Below are positions 17,441 to 25,289 of a stretch of 64,000 nt of DNA, one piece after another. The notes beneath the pieces were generated by a model that did not search any database, was not told the DNA's origin, and saw only the letters and a list, made by a program, of their open reading frames with translations. The stretch is from Gammaproteobacteria bacterium (lineage in GTDB: Bacteria > Pseudomonadota > Gammaproteobacteria > Pseudomonadales > Azotimanducaceae): NCBI GenBank assembly GCA_026706935.1, contig JAPOXV010000026.1, forward strand, positions 897,721-961,720, written 5' to 3'. The translations under genes and the position numbers were made by a program. Every line of letters begins with the position of its first letter. Position 1 is the first letter of the stretch.

Positions 17441-17662
17441 TTAGCTCTCGATGACGGCGACGACTTGATCTTCCTGAACAGCTTCTTCTGGCTGCACCCT
17501 TAACTCTGCCACCGTGCCATCCGCTGGACTCTCAACGGGGATTTCCATTTTCATCGATTCGAGAATCAGGATCACGTCGCCTTCTGCCACATTGTCACCT
17601 ACTTCCACTTGAACCTTCCAGACACTACCGGTTACTTCGCTTTCAACGTTATGCGTAGCCAT
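17441..17662 (-). CDS. Stand-alone biotin carboxyl carrier protein
   Basis: A 73-residue biotinyl/lipoyl domain with no other region. The biotinylation motif is ESMKMEIPV (target Lys about residue 38), flanked by hydrophobic beta strands (DVILIL before, GTVAELRV after). It should carry carboxybiotin between a biotin carboxylase and the carboxyltransferase encoded two genes downstream. It is the first gene of that operon; the ATG at 17662 leaves about 167 bp upstream for a promoter. Short free carriers like this occur in acyl-CoA carboxylases and decarboxylases whose subunits are separate. Confidence 0.88.
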   Translation of the reverse strand: MATHNVESEVTGSVWKVQVEVGDNVAEGDVILILESMKMEIPVESPADGTVAELRVQPEEAVQEDQVVAVIES

Positions 17663-17829
17663 GCGAATGAATAGCCTTCTTGCTGCGGGAAAATGGCACC
17701 TGGCAAGCGTCGAGAACCTGCTGACGCATCGCAGGAACGCGAGATTTTACTTTTGCATCTCTCTGGTCGAATTCGAGTCTCGAAGGACGGGAGACGCGCT
17801 CCTGACGACAATTCTCGATACCTTTGAAC

Positions 17830-18171
17830 TCAAACCGAATGATTGATGAGCCATTGTTCGTACTCTTCCCAACTCTTAATCAACGTGCCAAGATTGGTTT
17901 GTGAAGAACCTTCTTCCAGTTTGAGTTTGACGCGAGCATCGACTAGCGCAGCCACAATTGATCGGACGCACTCGCCGCTTAAATCAAGCCTTATTACGTC
18001 AGTTTCAGGTCCGCCCTTATGGTCGCTCGGTTTTTCGAGTGGTACCTGCAATTTGCACCGGTCGAGGCGCTTACGAGGTTCTCCCGTTACATGAGGGGAG
18101 GTTTTATCAAGCGCCCACCGCGTGAAGTAATCCGGGCTATGGCTTAGTTCTTTATAGGTGTCCCAATCCAA
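17830..18171 (-). CDS. Uncharacterised 113-residue protein downstream of purC
   Basis: Not recognised. A small, soluble, charged protein. It begins MDWDTYKELSHSPDYFTRWALD, has a polar middle, and contains a hydrophobic helix-like LSGECVRSIVAALVDARVKL (about residue 66-85) before a Trp-rich end. Translation appears to start at TTG 18171, only 5 bp after the purC stop, so it is likely coupled to purC. No ATG or GTG lies nearby in frame. Confidence 0.5.
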   Translation of the reverse strand: MDWDTYKELSHSPDYFTRWALDKTSPHVTGEPRKRLDRCKLQVPLEKPSDHKGGPETDVIRLDLSGECVRSIVAALVDARVKLKLEEGSSQTNLGTLIKSWEEYEQWLINHSV

Positions 18172-18176
18172 GCGAT

Positions 18177-19103
18177 TTAGAGCTCGAGTTTCTGCCCGGT
18201 AAGGTGTTCGTAGGCTTCTAAATAACGACCCATCGTCCGTTCGATGACGTTGTCGGGTAAGTCCGGACCTGGAGGCGTTTTGTCCCAGGTTCCTGCGGAT
18301 ACAAGCGTCTCAAGGTAATTGCGCACGATTTGCTTGTCGTAACTCGCCTGCTCTCGACCGGGTTCCCAATCGTCAGCGGGCCAAAATCTCGAGCTATCTG
18401 GGGTGAATATCTCGTCAATGAGTATCGGTTCGCTTGAACCGTTCTGAACGCCAAACTCCAATTTCGTGTCGGCGAGAATGATCCCTCGTTCTATCGCGTG
18501 CGCACTTGCGCGGTTATACAACGACAAGGTGGTGTCGCGCAGCCAAGCCATCGTTTGTTCACCAACGATTTCGACGCCCTCATCAAAGCTGATATTCTCG
18601 TCGTGGTCTCCTTGCTCGGCCTTTGTTGACGGGGTAAACAGTGGCTCTTCTAAACGGTCGCTGTTTCGCAAGCCCAACGGTAGCGGGATGCCACAGACCT
18701 TTCCGGAGCGTTGATAGTCCTTCCATCCACTTCCAGTAATGTAACCTCGGGCAATACACTCGACCGGGAGTACGCTCGCTTTGCGACACAGTTTGACACG
18801 ACCACGGAGCTGCTGGCGCTCGTCGTCTGAGAGTCCTGGAACCTCGTCTACATTCGTCGTCACTAAGTGGTGACTCACGTCGCTCGCGAAGAAGTCGAAC
18901 CAGAACTTGGAGATTTGAGTGAGCACGATGCCCTTACCGGGTAATCCAGTATTCAGAACCACATCAAATGCACTTACCCTATCAGTCGCGATGATTAGCA
19001 GTCCTGGATCGCCGTCTGGTAAAGTCGTCTCGTAAAGGTCGCGAACTTTGCCTACGCGTTTGTTAGGCAGACTGAGGTTAGTTTCTGTAACTAGCTGAAC
19101 CAT
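18177..19103 (-). CDS. purC: Phosphoribosylaminoimidazole-succinocarboxamide synthase (PurC)
   Basis: A 308-residue SAICAR synthase, the purine-pathway enzyme that joins CAIR and aspartate with ATP. Diagnostic segments are KRVGKVRDLYE near the start, IATDRVSAFDVV (about residue 38), PVECIARGYITGSGWKDYQ (about 112) and LADTKLEFG with DEIFTPDSSRFWP in the C-terminal half. Length and layout match the long, fungal-like PurC form found in many proteobacteria rather than the shorter form of about 240 residues. It sits 8 bp after the SDR gene and 5 bp before a small unknown gene, in an operon led by a metZ-like gene. Confidence 0.93.
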   Translation of the reverse strand: MVQLVTETNLSLPNKRVGKVRDLYETTLPDGDPGLLIIATDRVSAFDVVLNTGLPGKGIVLTQISKFWFDFFASDVSHHLVTTNVDEVPGLSDDERQQLRGRVKLCRKASVLPVECIARGYITGSGWKDYQRSGKVCGIPLPLGLRNSDRLEEPLFTPSTKAEQGDHDENISFDEGVEIVGEQTMAWLRDTTLSLYNRASAHAIERGIILADTKLEFGVQNGSSEPILIDEIFTPDSSRFWPADDWEPGREQASYDKQIVRNYLETLVSAGTWDKTPPGPDLPDNVIERTMGRYLEAYEHLTGQKLEL

Positions 19104-19111
19104 TTTCTTAT

Positions 19112-19879
19112 CTACGCGGTGTTTCCACCGTCAACTGTGTAAACCGAACCTGTTACCCACGATGCTTCTTCACTCAGCAGGAACGCCATAACTTGAGCGA
19201 TTTCGCGCGGGTCGGCGTATCGACCTAGAGGGATTCTGGCCGCGATGCGCGCTTTCGCCGCATTCGTATCGTTGGGTGCCATCCCCTGTTCTAGGCTGCG
19301 CATCATACGAGTCTCCACCGGTGAAGGATTGACAGTATTGACGCGGATATTGAATTGCGCGTATTCCTTCGCTACCGATCGCATTAACCCGATAACAGCG
19401 TGTTTGCTGGTACTGTAGGGCGTGATTCCCGGCGCGCCAGAGAGACCGGCAACACTGGAAGTAATCACGATGCTCCCTGATCTTTGCTCGATCATTTGCG
19501 GCAAAACGGCACGTAATCCGAGCCACACACCTTTGACGTTAACCGCCATTACTCGATCGAATGCATCCTCGTCGTAACTAAGCGTGTCGGTTACCTGACC
19601 TTCGATTCCAGCATTAGCTAAAAAGCCGTCGATACTGCCAAATCGCTCCATCGCATGTTCGGCCATTCGATTGTTGTCGTCGGCGAACGCAACATCCGCG
19701 GTGCAGATTGACACGGTGTCTTCGCTTAGCCCCTTGGTACTTGAGCGGAGTACATCTTCTTCCATATCGACTGCGACGACGTTTGCGCCGCGGTTGGCGA
19801 GGTAGTGCACTGCAGCGGTACCTATGCCACCAGCGCCACCTGTCACGATGATTGTCTTACCTTTAAATTGGTCACTCAT
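19112..19879 (-). CDS. SDR family NAD(P)-dependent oxidoreductase
   Basis: A 255-residue classical short-chain dehydrogenase. The cofactor motif TGGAGGIGTAAVHYLA is at about residue 13-28, then NAGIEG (about 89), a catalytic Ser in ITSSVAGLSG and the YSTSKHAVIG pair (Tyr-x3-Lys, about 155-159). The Asp-Met at the end of the second strand (AVDMEED) suggests preference for NAD. The C-terminus ends SWVTGSVYTVDGGNTA as usual. The start ATG overlaps the stop of the upstream metZ-like gene by 4 bp, so it is translationally coupled. Substrate unknown. Confidence 0.9.
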   Translation of the reverse strand: MSDQFKGKTIIVTGGAGGIGTAAVHYLANRGANVVAVDMEEDVLRSSTKGLSEDTVSICTADVAFADDNNRMAEHAMERFGSIDGFLANAGIEGQVTDTLSYDEDAFDRVMAVNVKGVWLGLRAVLPQMIEQRSGSIVITSSVAGLSGAPGITPYSTSKHAVIGLMRSVAKEYAQFNIRVNTVNPSPVETRMMRSLEQGMAPNDTNAAKARIAARIPLGRYADPREIAQVMAFLLSEEASWVTGSVYTVDGGNTA

Positions 19880-21108
19880 TTAGTCGCCTCAAATGCACTG
19901 TCGAAATCACCGAGTAAGTCCTCAGCGTCCTCGATGCCGGTTGAAATTCGGATTAACGATTCATCGATTCCCATGCTCGCACGGCGTTCAGGACCCATTT
20001 CGTAATAAATCGTGTGAGCGACAGGGATCGCCAATGTTCGTGTATCGCCTAAATTACTCGACTTGATCACCACCCGTAGCGAATTCATAAAGTCGAAGAT
20101 ATCGATACCGTCGGTTAGCTCGAAAGAGAAGATCGCACCAGGGTATTTAAACAATTGCTTCGCGCGGTCAAATTCAGGATGATCGGGTAAGCCTGGATAG
20201 TAAACAGCCTTGCAGGCTTTGTGTGCTTGTAGGTAGTCACATAAAAGTTGGGCGTTTTCGCACTGTTTGGTAACGCGTAACGCCAACGTTTCGGCACCTA
20301 ATGCGATGCGATTTGCCGCTTCAGCATCCAACGTCGCACCGAAGTCACGTAGACCTTTTTTGCGTATCTGGGTGATGCCCCATTTTGCAGCGTCGCCTTT
20401 CTGGTAAGTGTCGTAGATGTTCGCAAAAGATTCCCAGTCGTATCGACCGGTATCGGTGATAGAGCCACCGAGAACATTTCCATGTCCACCGATGTACTTC
20501 GTCAAACTATGGATGACGAGGTCAGCTTTCGAGTCGATCGGTTGGTAGAGATACGGTGTCGTCATTGTGTTGTCGACAACATAGATCAAACCGTGCTGTT
20601 CACAGACTTCAGCGGTACCTTCGAGATCCGCGACTTGTGTTCTTGGATTCGCGATGGTCTCGACAAATACTAGCTTTGTTTCGGGTCGGATCGCCTCAGC
20701 GACATGCTTCGCATCGGTTGCATCGACGAATGTGACGTCAATTCCGTGCGCTGCGAAGCTGTTGAACAAGCTGTTGGTGTTTCCGAAGAGAAACGAGCTT
20801 GACACGAAATGGTCGCCGCGACGCAACAGTGCAAACAGCATCGTACCGATCGCACCCATACCGGTAGAAAAACACACGGTATCGAAACCGCGTTCCATCG
20901 CATTGACCTTTTTCTCTAAGGCTGATACGGTGGGATTGACCTGTCTACCGTAGGAATAACCTTTGTGAGTACCTTGAAAAACGCCAGCGAGGTCACGCGC
21001 GTCTTCATACCCATACGCTACTGATCCATGGACCGGTTTATGTAGCGAACCGTGTTCTATCGAATCGTCGCGATCTGAGTGCAGGATTCGAGTCGTGAAG
21101 CCAACCAT
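19876..21108 (-). CDS. PLP-dependent transsulfuration enzyme (O-acetylhomoserine sulfhydrylase / cystathionine gamma-synthase family)
   Basis: A 410-residue Cys/Met-metabolism PLP enzyme. The N-terminal GFTTRILHSDRD and SLHKPVHGSVAYGYEDAR match the sulfhydrylase-like subgroup. SYGRQVNPTV is the YxR phosphate-contact region, STGMGAIG the PLP phosphate loop, and SLTKYIGGHGNVLGG carries the PLP lysine. It probably makes homocysteine or cystathionine from acylated homoserine. I prefer ATG 21108; an in-frame TTG at 21117 would add three residues. Its 5' end is copied, in diverged form, at 23431-23568, and its upstream DNA holds the tail of a Nudix gene, so an insertion or duplication has separated it from its former upstream neighbour. 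Confidence 0.88.
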   Translation of the reverse strand: MVGFTTRILHSDRDDSIEHGSLHKPVHGSVAYGYEDARDLAGVFQGTHKGYSYGRQVNPTVSALEKKVNAMERGFDTVCFSTGMGAIGTMLFALLRRGDHFVSSSFLFGNTNSLFNSFAAHGIDVTFVDATDAKHVAEAIRPETKLVFVETIANPRTQVADLEGTAEVCEQHGLIYVVDNTMTTPYLYQPIDSKADLVIHSLTKYIGGHGNVLGGSITDTGRYDWESFANIYDTYQKGDAAKWGITQIRKKGLRDFGATLDAEAANRIALGAETLALRVTKQCENAQLLCDYLQAHKACKAVYYPGLPDHPEFDRAKQLFKYPGAIFSFELTDGIDIFDFMNSLRVVIKSSNLGDTRTLAIPVAHTIYYEMGPERRASMGIDESLIRISTGIEDAEDLLGDFDSAFEATK

Positions 21109-21173
21109 AGCAGTCAATGATGCTTAGGGGCGAGTAACTGTATCAAATGTTTCGGTGTAGGGTAGTTCCCACA
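20995..21173. repeat. Left copy of diverged junction repeat
   Basis: About 180 bp covering the 5' end of the metZ-like gene and the Nudix tail remnant. It aligns along its whole length with 23431-23610 at roughly 80% identity by eye, with small length differences. Shared blocks include ACGCGCGTCTTCAT at the left edge, GTGTTCTATCGAATCGTC in the middle and CCCACA at the right edge. Together the copies bracket about 2.26 kb of accessory DNA. Confidence 0.8.
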
Positions 21174-21177
21174 AATG
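21124..21177 (-). pseudogene. Remnant 3' end of a Nudix gene
   Basis: On the minus strand this stretch encodes LWELPYTETFDTVTRP followed by TAA. It matches the last codons of the intact Nudix gene at 23561-24205 (LWELPFTETLHTVTRA, stop). No matching sequence continues further upstream, so only the tail survives. It marks the left copy of the duplicated metZ-Nudix junction. Most differences between the copies are synonymous or conservative, which means the two copies diverged while still coding. Confidence 0.75.
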
Positions 21178-21637
21178 GAGCTGTCTCGTGAACGCCCATT
21201 CTCCACACTATCATTTACGTTGGCGGATGCGAGAATTTGAATTCAAGGGAGCCCACCCTCATAAATCCTTTTGGTTAGAGATTTCCGCTTTTTCGGAAGC
21301 GGGTCCGAGGGTTCGCTTCACCTGATGTAGGCTAATCCGCATTAATTTAGCGACCCCGAGGTAAATGAACGAAATTACGGCCGTTTCACAACCCGCGATT
21401 GCTGCGGCAGCATTACATGAGACGCGTACAAAGGTATAGCTAAACAAACTGAAAACACTTGATAAATCTCTCTAGTTCCAAAATTTACATTCCTCTGGAT
21501 TGGGTTCAGCGCTATGAATGCGACTCAAACCATTAAAGCACTAAAAGAGGCGGTATCAGAATATATGGGACCATTGCGGATACACCGTAGAAACTAGCGC
21601 GCTTTCGCGTATATTAGTAACTCACGCTAAGAGGTAA
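21178..21637. other. Intergenic stretch in the accessory block, no confident gene
   Basis: About 460 bp with no supported gene. A 62-codon minus-strand frame at 21259-21447 is hydrophobic in places but has neither a good ribosome-binding site nor any recognisable motif. The right end is AT-rich and lies just beyond the stop of the Sel1-like gene. Confidence 0.4.
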
Positions 21638-22591
21638 TTAGTCCCGCTGATTCACAGCATGTGCCCAGCATTTACCTCCTCCTAAACCAAGCTCGCACGC
21701 TTCTGCAATCGCTTCTAACTTGAATCGGCAGAATGTCTTCTTGATGCGGCTACCATCTGTGTAGTTGTGATCGGTTGAACAGTTTTGGTGCTCGTCGTGC
21801 GCGAAGGATTGCTGGTAGCCATCGACGATCTTATCTACGGTAGGTCGGACGTAGTCCGGCACTTCATCCATATAACGTTTGAACAGGACCCGAAACTGCG
21901 GTTCAGTGTCGCCATATGCGGCTGAACCAAGCCATCCGAGCGCACGGAGGTTACTTTTCTGAATTGATTCGGTACCGTTTAGCAGGATGTAAGCGAGACG
22001 GGATTGTGAATCCTTGAATCCACGTTTAGCTAGGTCTAACAGAATCGGGTACGCTGCATCGTAATGGCCGTCTCTGTAAAGCTGGTTAGCCCCCCTCCGC
22101 TCGGTTCTCATCTGTTTTATATCCTCGACCGAAAACTCGGCTGGATCCATCGGCATATGGTCGAAGATGCTTCCGATCACAACTAGCTCTTCTATATACG
22201 GTGGGACATACGTGTCACCTGCTTCAACTGTATTTAGGTACTCATTAATGTCGAGCATACCAACTGTTAGTTTAGTAATCACTCGTACTTCGTTCGGCGT
22301 GTAGGGCCGAAGCATGTTTGAGTACGCGAGCCTGGTTCTTATTCCGCCAGTATAAGGTCTGCCGTCGTCCCTCTCAGCCATCTTCTCGAGTGCGCGTTTT
22401 TGGTGGGCGCGCTTAAGCTCAATTGTTCGATGCATCCTTTTGGCTTTGCGCTCGCTACCACTGATAGTAGCGAGCACTTGGATCTCCAACTCCTTCTTAT
22501 TAGCCAGATTGTCGTTCGTTTGAGCCGCAAGGTTAGATACCGCGACGATGAGAATTACCGACAAAACTCGGTGTATAAAAGGGCTGAACAT
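21638..22591 (-). CDS. Secreted Sel1-like repeat protein
   Basis: A 317-residue protein with a clear signal peptide (hydrophobic core VLSVILIVAVSNLA, cleavage after AAQ region near residue 25). A basic helical segment follows (about 45-75, many Lys, Arg and Glu). The C-terminal half contains a Sel1/TPR-like helical repeat (YDAAYPILLDLAKRGFKDSQ, then SRLAYILLNG...ALGWLGSAAYGD, about 180-245). The last 60 residues carry four Cys and may be disulfide-bonded. A strong AGGAGG ribosome-binding site precedes the ATG at 22591. It lies in the lower-GC block between the repeated metZ-Nudix junctions, 18 bp after a second small exported-type gene. Function unknown; Sel1 repeats usually mediate protein contacts. 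Confidence 0.72.
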   Translation of the reverse strand: MFSPFIHRVLSVILIVAVSNLAAQTNDNLANKKELEIQVLATISGSERKAKRMHRTIELKRAHQKRALEKMAERDDGRPYTGGIRTRLAYSNMLRPYTPNEVRVITKLTVGMLDINEYLNTVEAGDTYVPPYIEELVVIGSIFDHMPMDPAEFSVEDIKQMRTERRGANQLYRDGHYDAAYPILLDLAKRGFKDSQSRLAYILLNGTESIQKSNLRALGWLGSAAYGDTEPQFRVLFKRYMDEVPDYVRPTVDKIVDGYQQSFAHDEHQNCSTDHNYTDGSRIKKTFCRFKLEAIAEACELGLGGGKCWAHAVNQRD

Positions 22592-22609
22592 CGCACAAAG
22601 CCTCCTCGT

Positions 22610-22945
22610 TTAGTACCAATTACCGCCAGTGATCTCATAGCCCCAACCTAGGAGCTGGTTGTCAGCATCGTAGTTATGACAAATATCACGCTTGACTCGA
22701 ACTTTTCTTTCAATGGGTTCGCCATTAATTGGATTAGTCTCCCAGATCGTGATAACGAGATTAGGTGATGGCATGCAAGTCTTACGAAAAAAGTTGCAAA
22801 TTGGATTACCGATCGGATATGGTTCCGCGTATGCAACCTGATGTGCACCGAAAAAAGCACAGGATAAGACCCGCGATGAGAAATTTACCGGACTTATTTT
22901 GAAGCTCCTTTTGGTTAGAAACGAATCGATGATATGTAGGTTCAT
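22610..22945 (-). CDS. Small putative secreted protein
   Basis: A 111-residue reading frame. An N-terminal hydrophobic stretch (SSRVLSCAFFGAHQVAYA, about residue 23-40) ends in a plausible signal-peptidase site before EPYP. The remainder has three Cys and aromatic residues (WGYEITGGNWY at the end). The start is uncertain because no good ribosome-binding site is visible at 22945. It precedes the Sel1-like gene by 18 bp on the same strand, suggesting a two-gene unit in the accessory block. No family recognised. Confidence 0.5.
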   Translation of the reverse strand: MNLHIIDSFLTKRSFKISPVNFSSRVLSCAFFGAHQVAYAEPYPIGNPICNFFRKTCMPSPNLVITIWETNPINGEPIERKVRVKRDICHNYDADNQLLGWGYEITGGNWY

Positions 22946-23430
22946 CGGAATTTATACAGCATAGCAATTGCAACGGACGGTGTTCAGATTTAAAAATATG
23001 TCGTATTCAAATAACGAGTTGCAAGTAAAAGGAAATCGTCTTGGTAATAAACAATCGATTGAGTAATGCACGTTGACTTCAATGTTGCTTCGAAATCGTG
23101 AAAATAGCAGGAAGAAAACTGTTGCGTAATTAGTGGAGCTTCGTACCTGTTAGGATTTTTGTGGATTTAATAGGTTCTCGTTGCAATCCTTGATTGCAAT
23201 AGCATAGGCGCTCGCGATAAGGTTTGAGTGGTGGTCGGTTCACCCCAACCAATTTCTGTTAACCGATTGCGTCTACGTCGGTTCATCCCGACCTTCTCGC
23301 TTAACGCTGATGTGTTTGCAATGGTTCCATCAACTTTATTCGGGTGTGTTCGTCAGAAGTGCGACGCTCCTTCACCAACTACTGAAGTAGCGCCATGAAA
23401 ACTAGCCAAATGACTTACCACGCCTCCTTC
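22946..23430. other. AT-rich intergenic stretch with two related hairpins
   Basis: About 485 bp without a supported gene, clearly richer in A and T than its surroundings over roughly 22950-23220. Two similar 18-bp elements lie at 23233-23250 and 23276-23293 (15 of 18 identical). Each can fold into a short stem around the loop TTCA(C/T)C. This is probably the promoter side of the two-gene accessory unit. Confidence 0.45.
23233..23293. repeat. Tandem pair of small inverted-repeat elements
   Basis: Copies GGTCGGTTCACCCCAACC (23233-23250) and CGTCGGTTCATCCCGACC (23276-23293) are 43 bp apart. The second folds with 5 perfect pairs, the first with 5 pairs around one mismatch. Function unknown. They are too few and too imperfect for CRISPR. 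Confidence 0.45.
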
Positions 23431-23568
23431 ACGCGCGTCTTCATGCCCACACGCTACCGATCCATGGTGCGGTTTATGTATTGAAGCGTGTTCTATCGAA
23501 TCGTCTCTGTCTAAGAGCGGGATTCGAGTCGTGAAGCTAACGAACGGAGCAGTCAATGATTTAAGCAC
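23431..23568 (-). pseudogene. Truncated 5' copy of the metZ-like gene
   Basis: The minus-strand frame encodes SFTTRIPLLDRDDSIEHASI, then HKPHHGSVACGHEDAR, which clearly matches the N-terminus of the intact enzyme at 19876-21108 (GFTTRILHSDRDDSIEHGSL, HKPVHGSVAYGYEDAR). Similarity stops near 23431 and the frame runs on for only about 26 more unrelated codons. The PLP site is absent, so this cannot be a working enzyme. It overlaps the end of the intact Nudix gene by a few bases, which probably preserves the original gene order. Confidence 0.8.
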
Positions 23569-23610
23569 GAGTTACTGTATGAAGTGTTTCAGTGAAGGGT
23601 AGCTCCCACA
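23431..23610. repeat. Right copy of diverged junction repeat
   Basis: The partner of 20995-21173, containing the metZ-like 5' fragment and the last codons of the intact Nudix gene. Same orientation as the left copy, so the pair are direct repeats flanking the accessory block. Confidence 0.8.
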
Positions 23611-24205
23611 GTCGATAAACCCGTGACAGAGCAGAAAGCGCCAACGAATGTCTCAGACTCCCGTCTTGTATTGCGGTCCTTAGGCGTTCAAGATCGCATA
23701 CTTCGATTTCTATCGCTTCGCCTGGTCCCAAATCAAGTTCAGCAACACGTTCAACGTTTCGAGCAAGAAAGTGGTGACAAAGGTGAGGATGGAAAGCGGG
23801 ATTTGGCTCGACTGCGCCAAGGTAAGTCCACTCGTTGCTTGTGTACCCCGTCTCCTCAAGCAATTCACGTTGAGCGGCTTCTAGTGGCGTTTCGCCATCG
23901 TCGACCATACCACCAGGTGTTTCCAACGTACATGCCTCAATTCCAAACCGATACTGACGCACCATGACTGACTTGTCGTCTGGGGTTAGGGCGACGATAT
24001 TGATCCAATCCACACTCTCAAGGACAAGACGTTTCATGACGGCTTTTGAGGTGGGATGTTCAAGCCAGTCGTGACGGACTTGAAGGATATTGAGATTCTC
24101 ACCTCGTTCGGACCTAACCTTTTTCCAGGCGAGTTCGGCGTCGCTTAGTGATTGCGTTTTTTCGGAAATGGTTCGACTCGTAGCTCTAGACGTTGGCGCA
24201 AGCAT
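23561..24205 (-). CDS. Nudix hydrolase (ADP-ribose pyrophosphatase-like)
   Basis: A 214-residue Nudix protein from ATG 24205 (an in-frame TTG at 24211 is an alternative). The Nudix box is complete: GGMVDDGETPLEAAQ then RELLEETGY, about residues 99-122, supplying the metal-binding glutamates. The N-terminal part (VRHDWLEHPTSKAVMKRLV...VDWINIVAL) resembles ADP-ribose/NDP-sugar hydrolases. It is the last gene of a long minus-strand run, 10 bp after the AttH-like gene. Its 3' end lies in the duplicated junction, and before the accessory block arrived it was probably followed directly by the metZ-like operon. Confidence 0.88.
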   Translation of the reverse strand: MLAPTSRATSRTISEKTQSLSDAELAWKKVRSERGENLNILQVRHDWLEHPTSKAVMKRLVLESVDWINIVALTPDDKSVMVRQYRFGIEACTLETPGGMVDDGETPLEAAQRELLEETGYTSNEWTYLGAVEPNPAFHPHLCHHFLARNVERVAELDLGPGEAIEIEVCDLERLRTAIQDGSLRHSLALSALSRVYRLWELPFTETLHTVTRA

Positions 24206-24215
24206 ATTCAACCGT

Positions 24216-25289
24216 TCAATAACCGGTCAGCTCAAGGTACCCAGTACCGACACGTTGTTCATCAGCAAGGACATACACAACGCCTTCCCAGTAACGTACA
24301 GAAGTCGTCATCAGCTGATCATCGAAGGCGGGTTCGATAGTAAATATCGAATCTTCGATTTGTAGCTCCCAGCCGACAGGCCAGGATCGCCAGAACTTGA
24401 TAGGATGCATCCGCCATTGGTCGGGACTTAGTCGTGTTCGACTGCCGTCGTGCTCGACGAACATGCCGACCGGCATGACTTCGACATCATCGGATTTGGG
24501 TTCGAGGTTAAACAACACAAGATCTCGACCGTCATCCAAATGAACGGTGAGCCAATTCCAGCCAACATAGTTCGGATTAAGAATACCAGTACTCCATTCA
24601 CGGTCCAACCACGCATTTCCACTCACTTTGAACGTCTGTTCAGGTGTGGTGAGAGTTCCTGACGTCTTTAACCGGGGAATCGAGTAGTAGTAACTGGCGT
24701 TGGTGGGCGATTTCCACGAGAGACCATCGTCCCCATGCAGAACAGGTGCTTTAGTTACTTCTAAGGTGAGATCTAGGGCGTACCCACTATCTTTCGTACG
24801 CAATTCGAGAGAAGAGGACATGTCGTCCTCTGACGCCATTACCCAGTCTTCGAGGTAAGCTCGAAAGGGCGAGACATTGACGCCTGCAAGGTGTTCATGA
24901 CCTCTTGAGAATCTTTCGAATGCGTTGTGATCTCTCAGGGCAATGTCAGAGATCGCAAAGTGCGCCATATAGATTTGACCCGTTCGCCATTCGTTGTCGA
25001 ATGGCGTTTCTGGTGTCAATGCTTGACGGAATAGCGTGAATTGGAACCCGAATTCCCGCTGGTTTTCATCTTCAACGAAGCCGACTAAGTACCACCACTC
25101 CGTTTGAAAATCAAGGTGTTCTCCGTGGTCGCGGGGAAACTCAAAAGGCAGTATTTTGTCAGCGATGGTAAACCCGGCGATATCCGGATTGTTATAGAGA
25201 GCGTTCATCGAAAGGGGACGGTGTTCCTCGGTGCCACATGCGCTAACGAGCACAGAGATGCAGAACAACCAAGCGCGCTTAACGGACAT
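24216..25289 (-). CDS. AttH/CrtC-like lipocalin-fold lipoprotein
   Basis: A 357-residue protein beginning with a lipoprotein signal (LFCISVLVSAC, lipidated Cys about residue 18). It continues with the AttH / carotenoid 1,2-hydratase-like fold: FPRDHGEHLDFQTEWWYLVG (about 50-70), FQFTLFRQAL, then WLDREWSTG (about 228) and WNWLTVHLDDGRDLVLFNL. In other genomes AttH-like proteins occur beside an FtsX-type permease and a LolD-like ATPase, exactly as here: the gene overlaps the permease gene by 11 bp. It probably works in the periplasm with that transporter, perhaps on lipids or lipoproteins. Carotenoid hydration is unlikely since no carotenoid genes are near. Confidence 0.82.
   Translation of the reverse strand: MSVKRAWLFCISVLVSACGTEEHRPLSMNALYNNPDIAGFTIADKILPFEFPRDHGEHLDFQTEWWYLVGFVEDENQREFGFQFTLFRQALTPETPFDNEWRTGQIYMAHFAISDIALRDHNAFERFSRGHEHLAGVNVSPFRAYLEDWVMASEDDMSSSLELRTKDSGYALDLTLEVTKAPVLHGDDGLSWKSPTNASYYYSIPRLKTSGTLTTPEQTFKVSGNAWLDREWSTGILNPNYVGWNWLTVHLDDGRDLVLFNLEPKSDDVEVMPVGMFVEHDGSRTRLSPDQWRMHPIKFWRSWPVGWELQIEDSIFTIEPAFDDQLMTTSVRYWEGVVYVLADEQRVGTGYLELTGY

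Noticed and set aside
17661..17846. Plus-strand frame upstream of the biotin carrier gene
   Set aside because: No recognisable domain; it sits in what is probably the operon promoter region and overlaps the end of the small gene after purC.
21259..21447. 62-codon hydrophobic minus-strand frame
   Set aside because: No ribosome-binding site and no family resemblance; treated as non-coding.
23233..23293. Small CRISPR array
   Set aside because: Only two imperfect copies, no further spacers, and no cas genes in the window.
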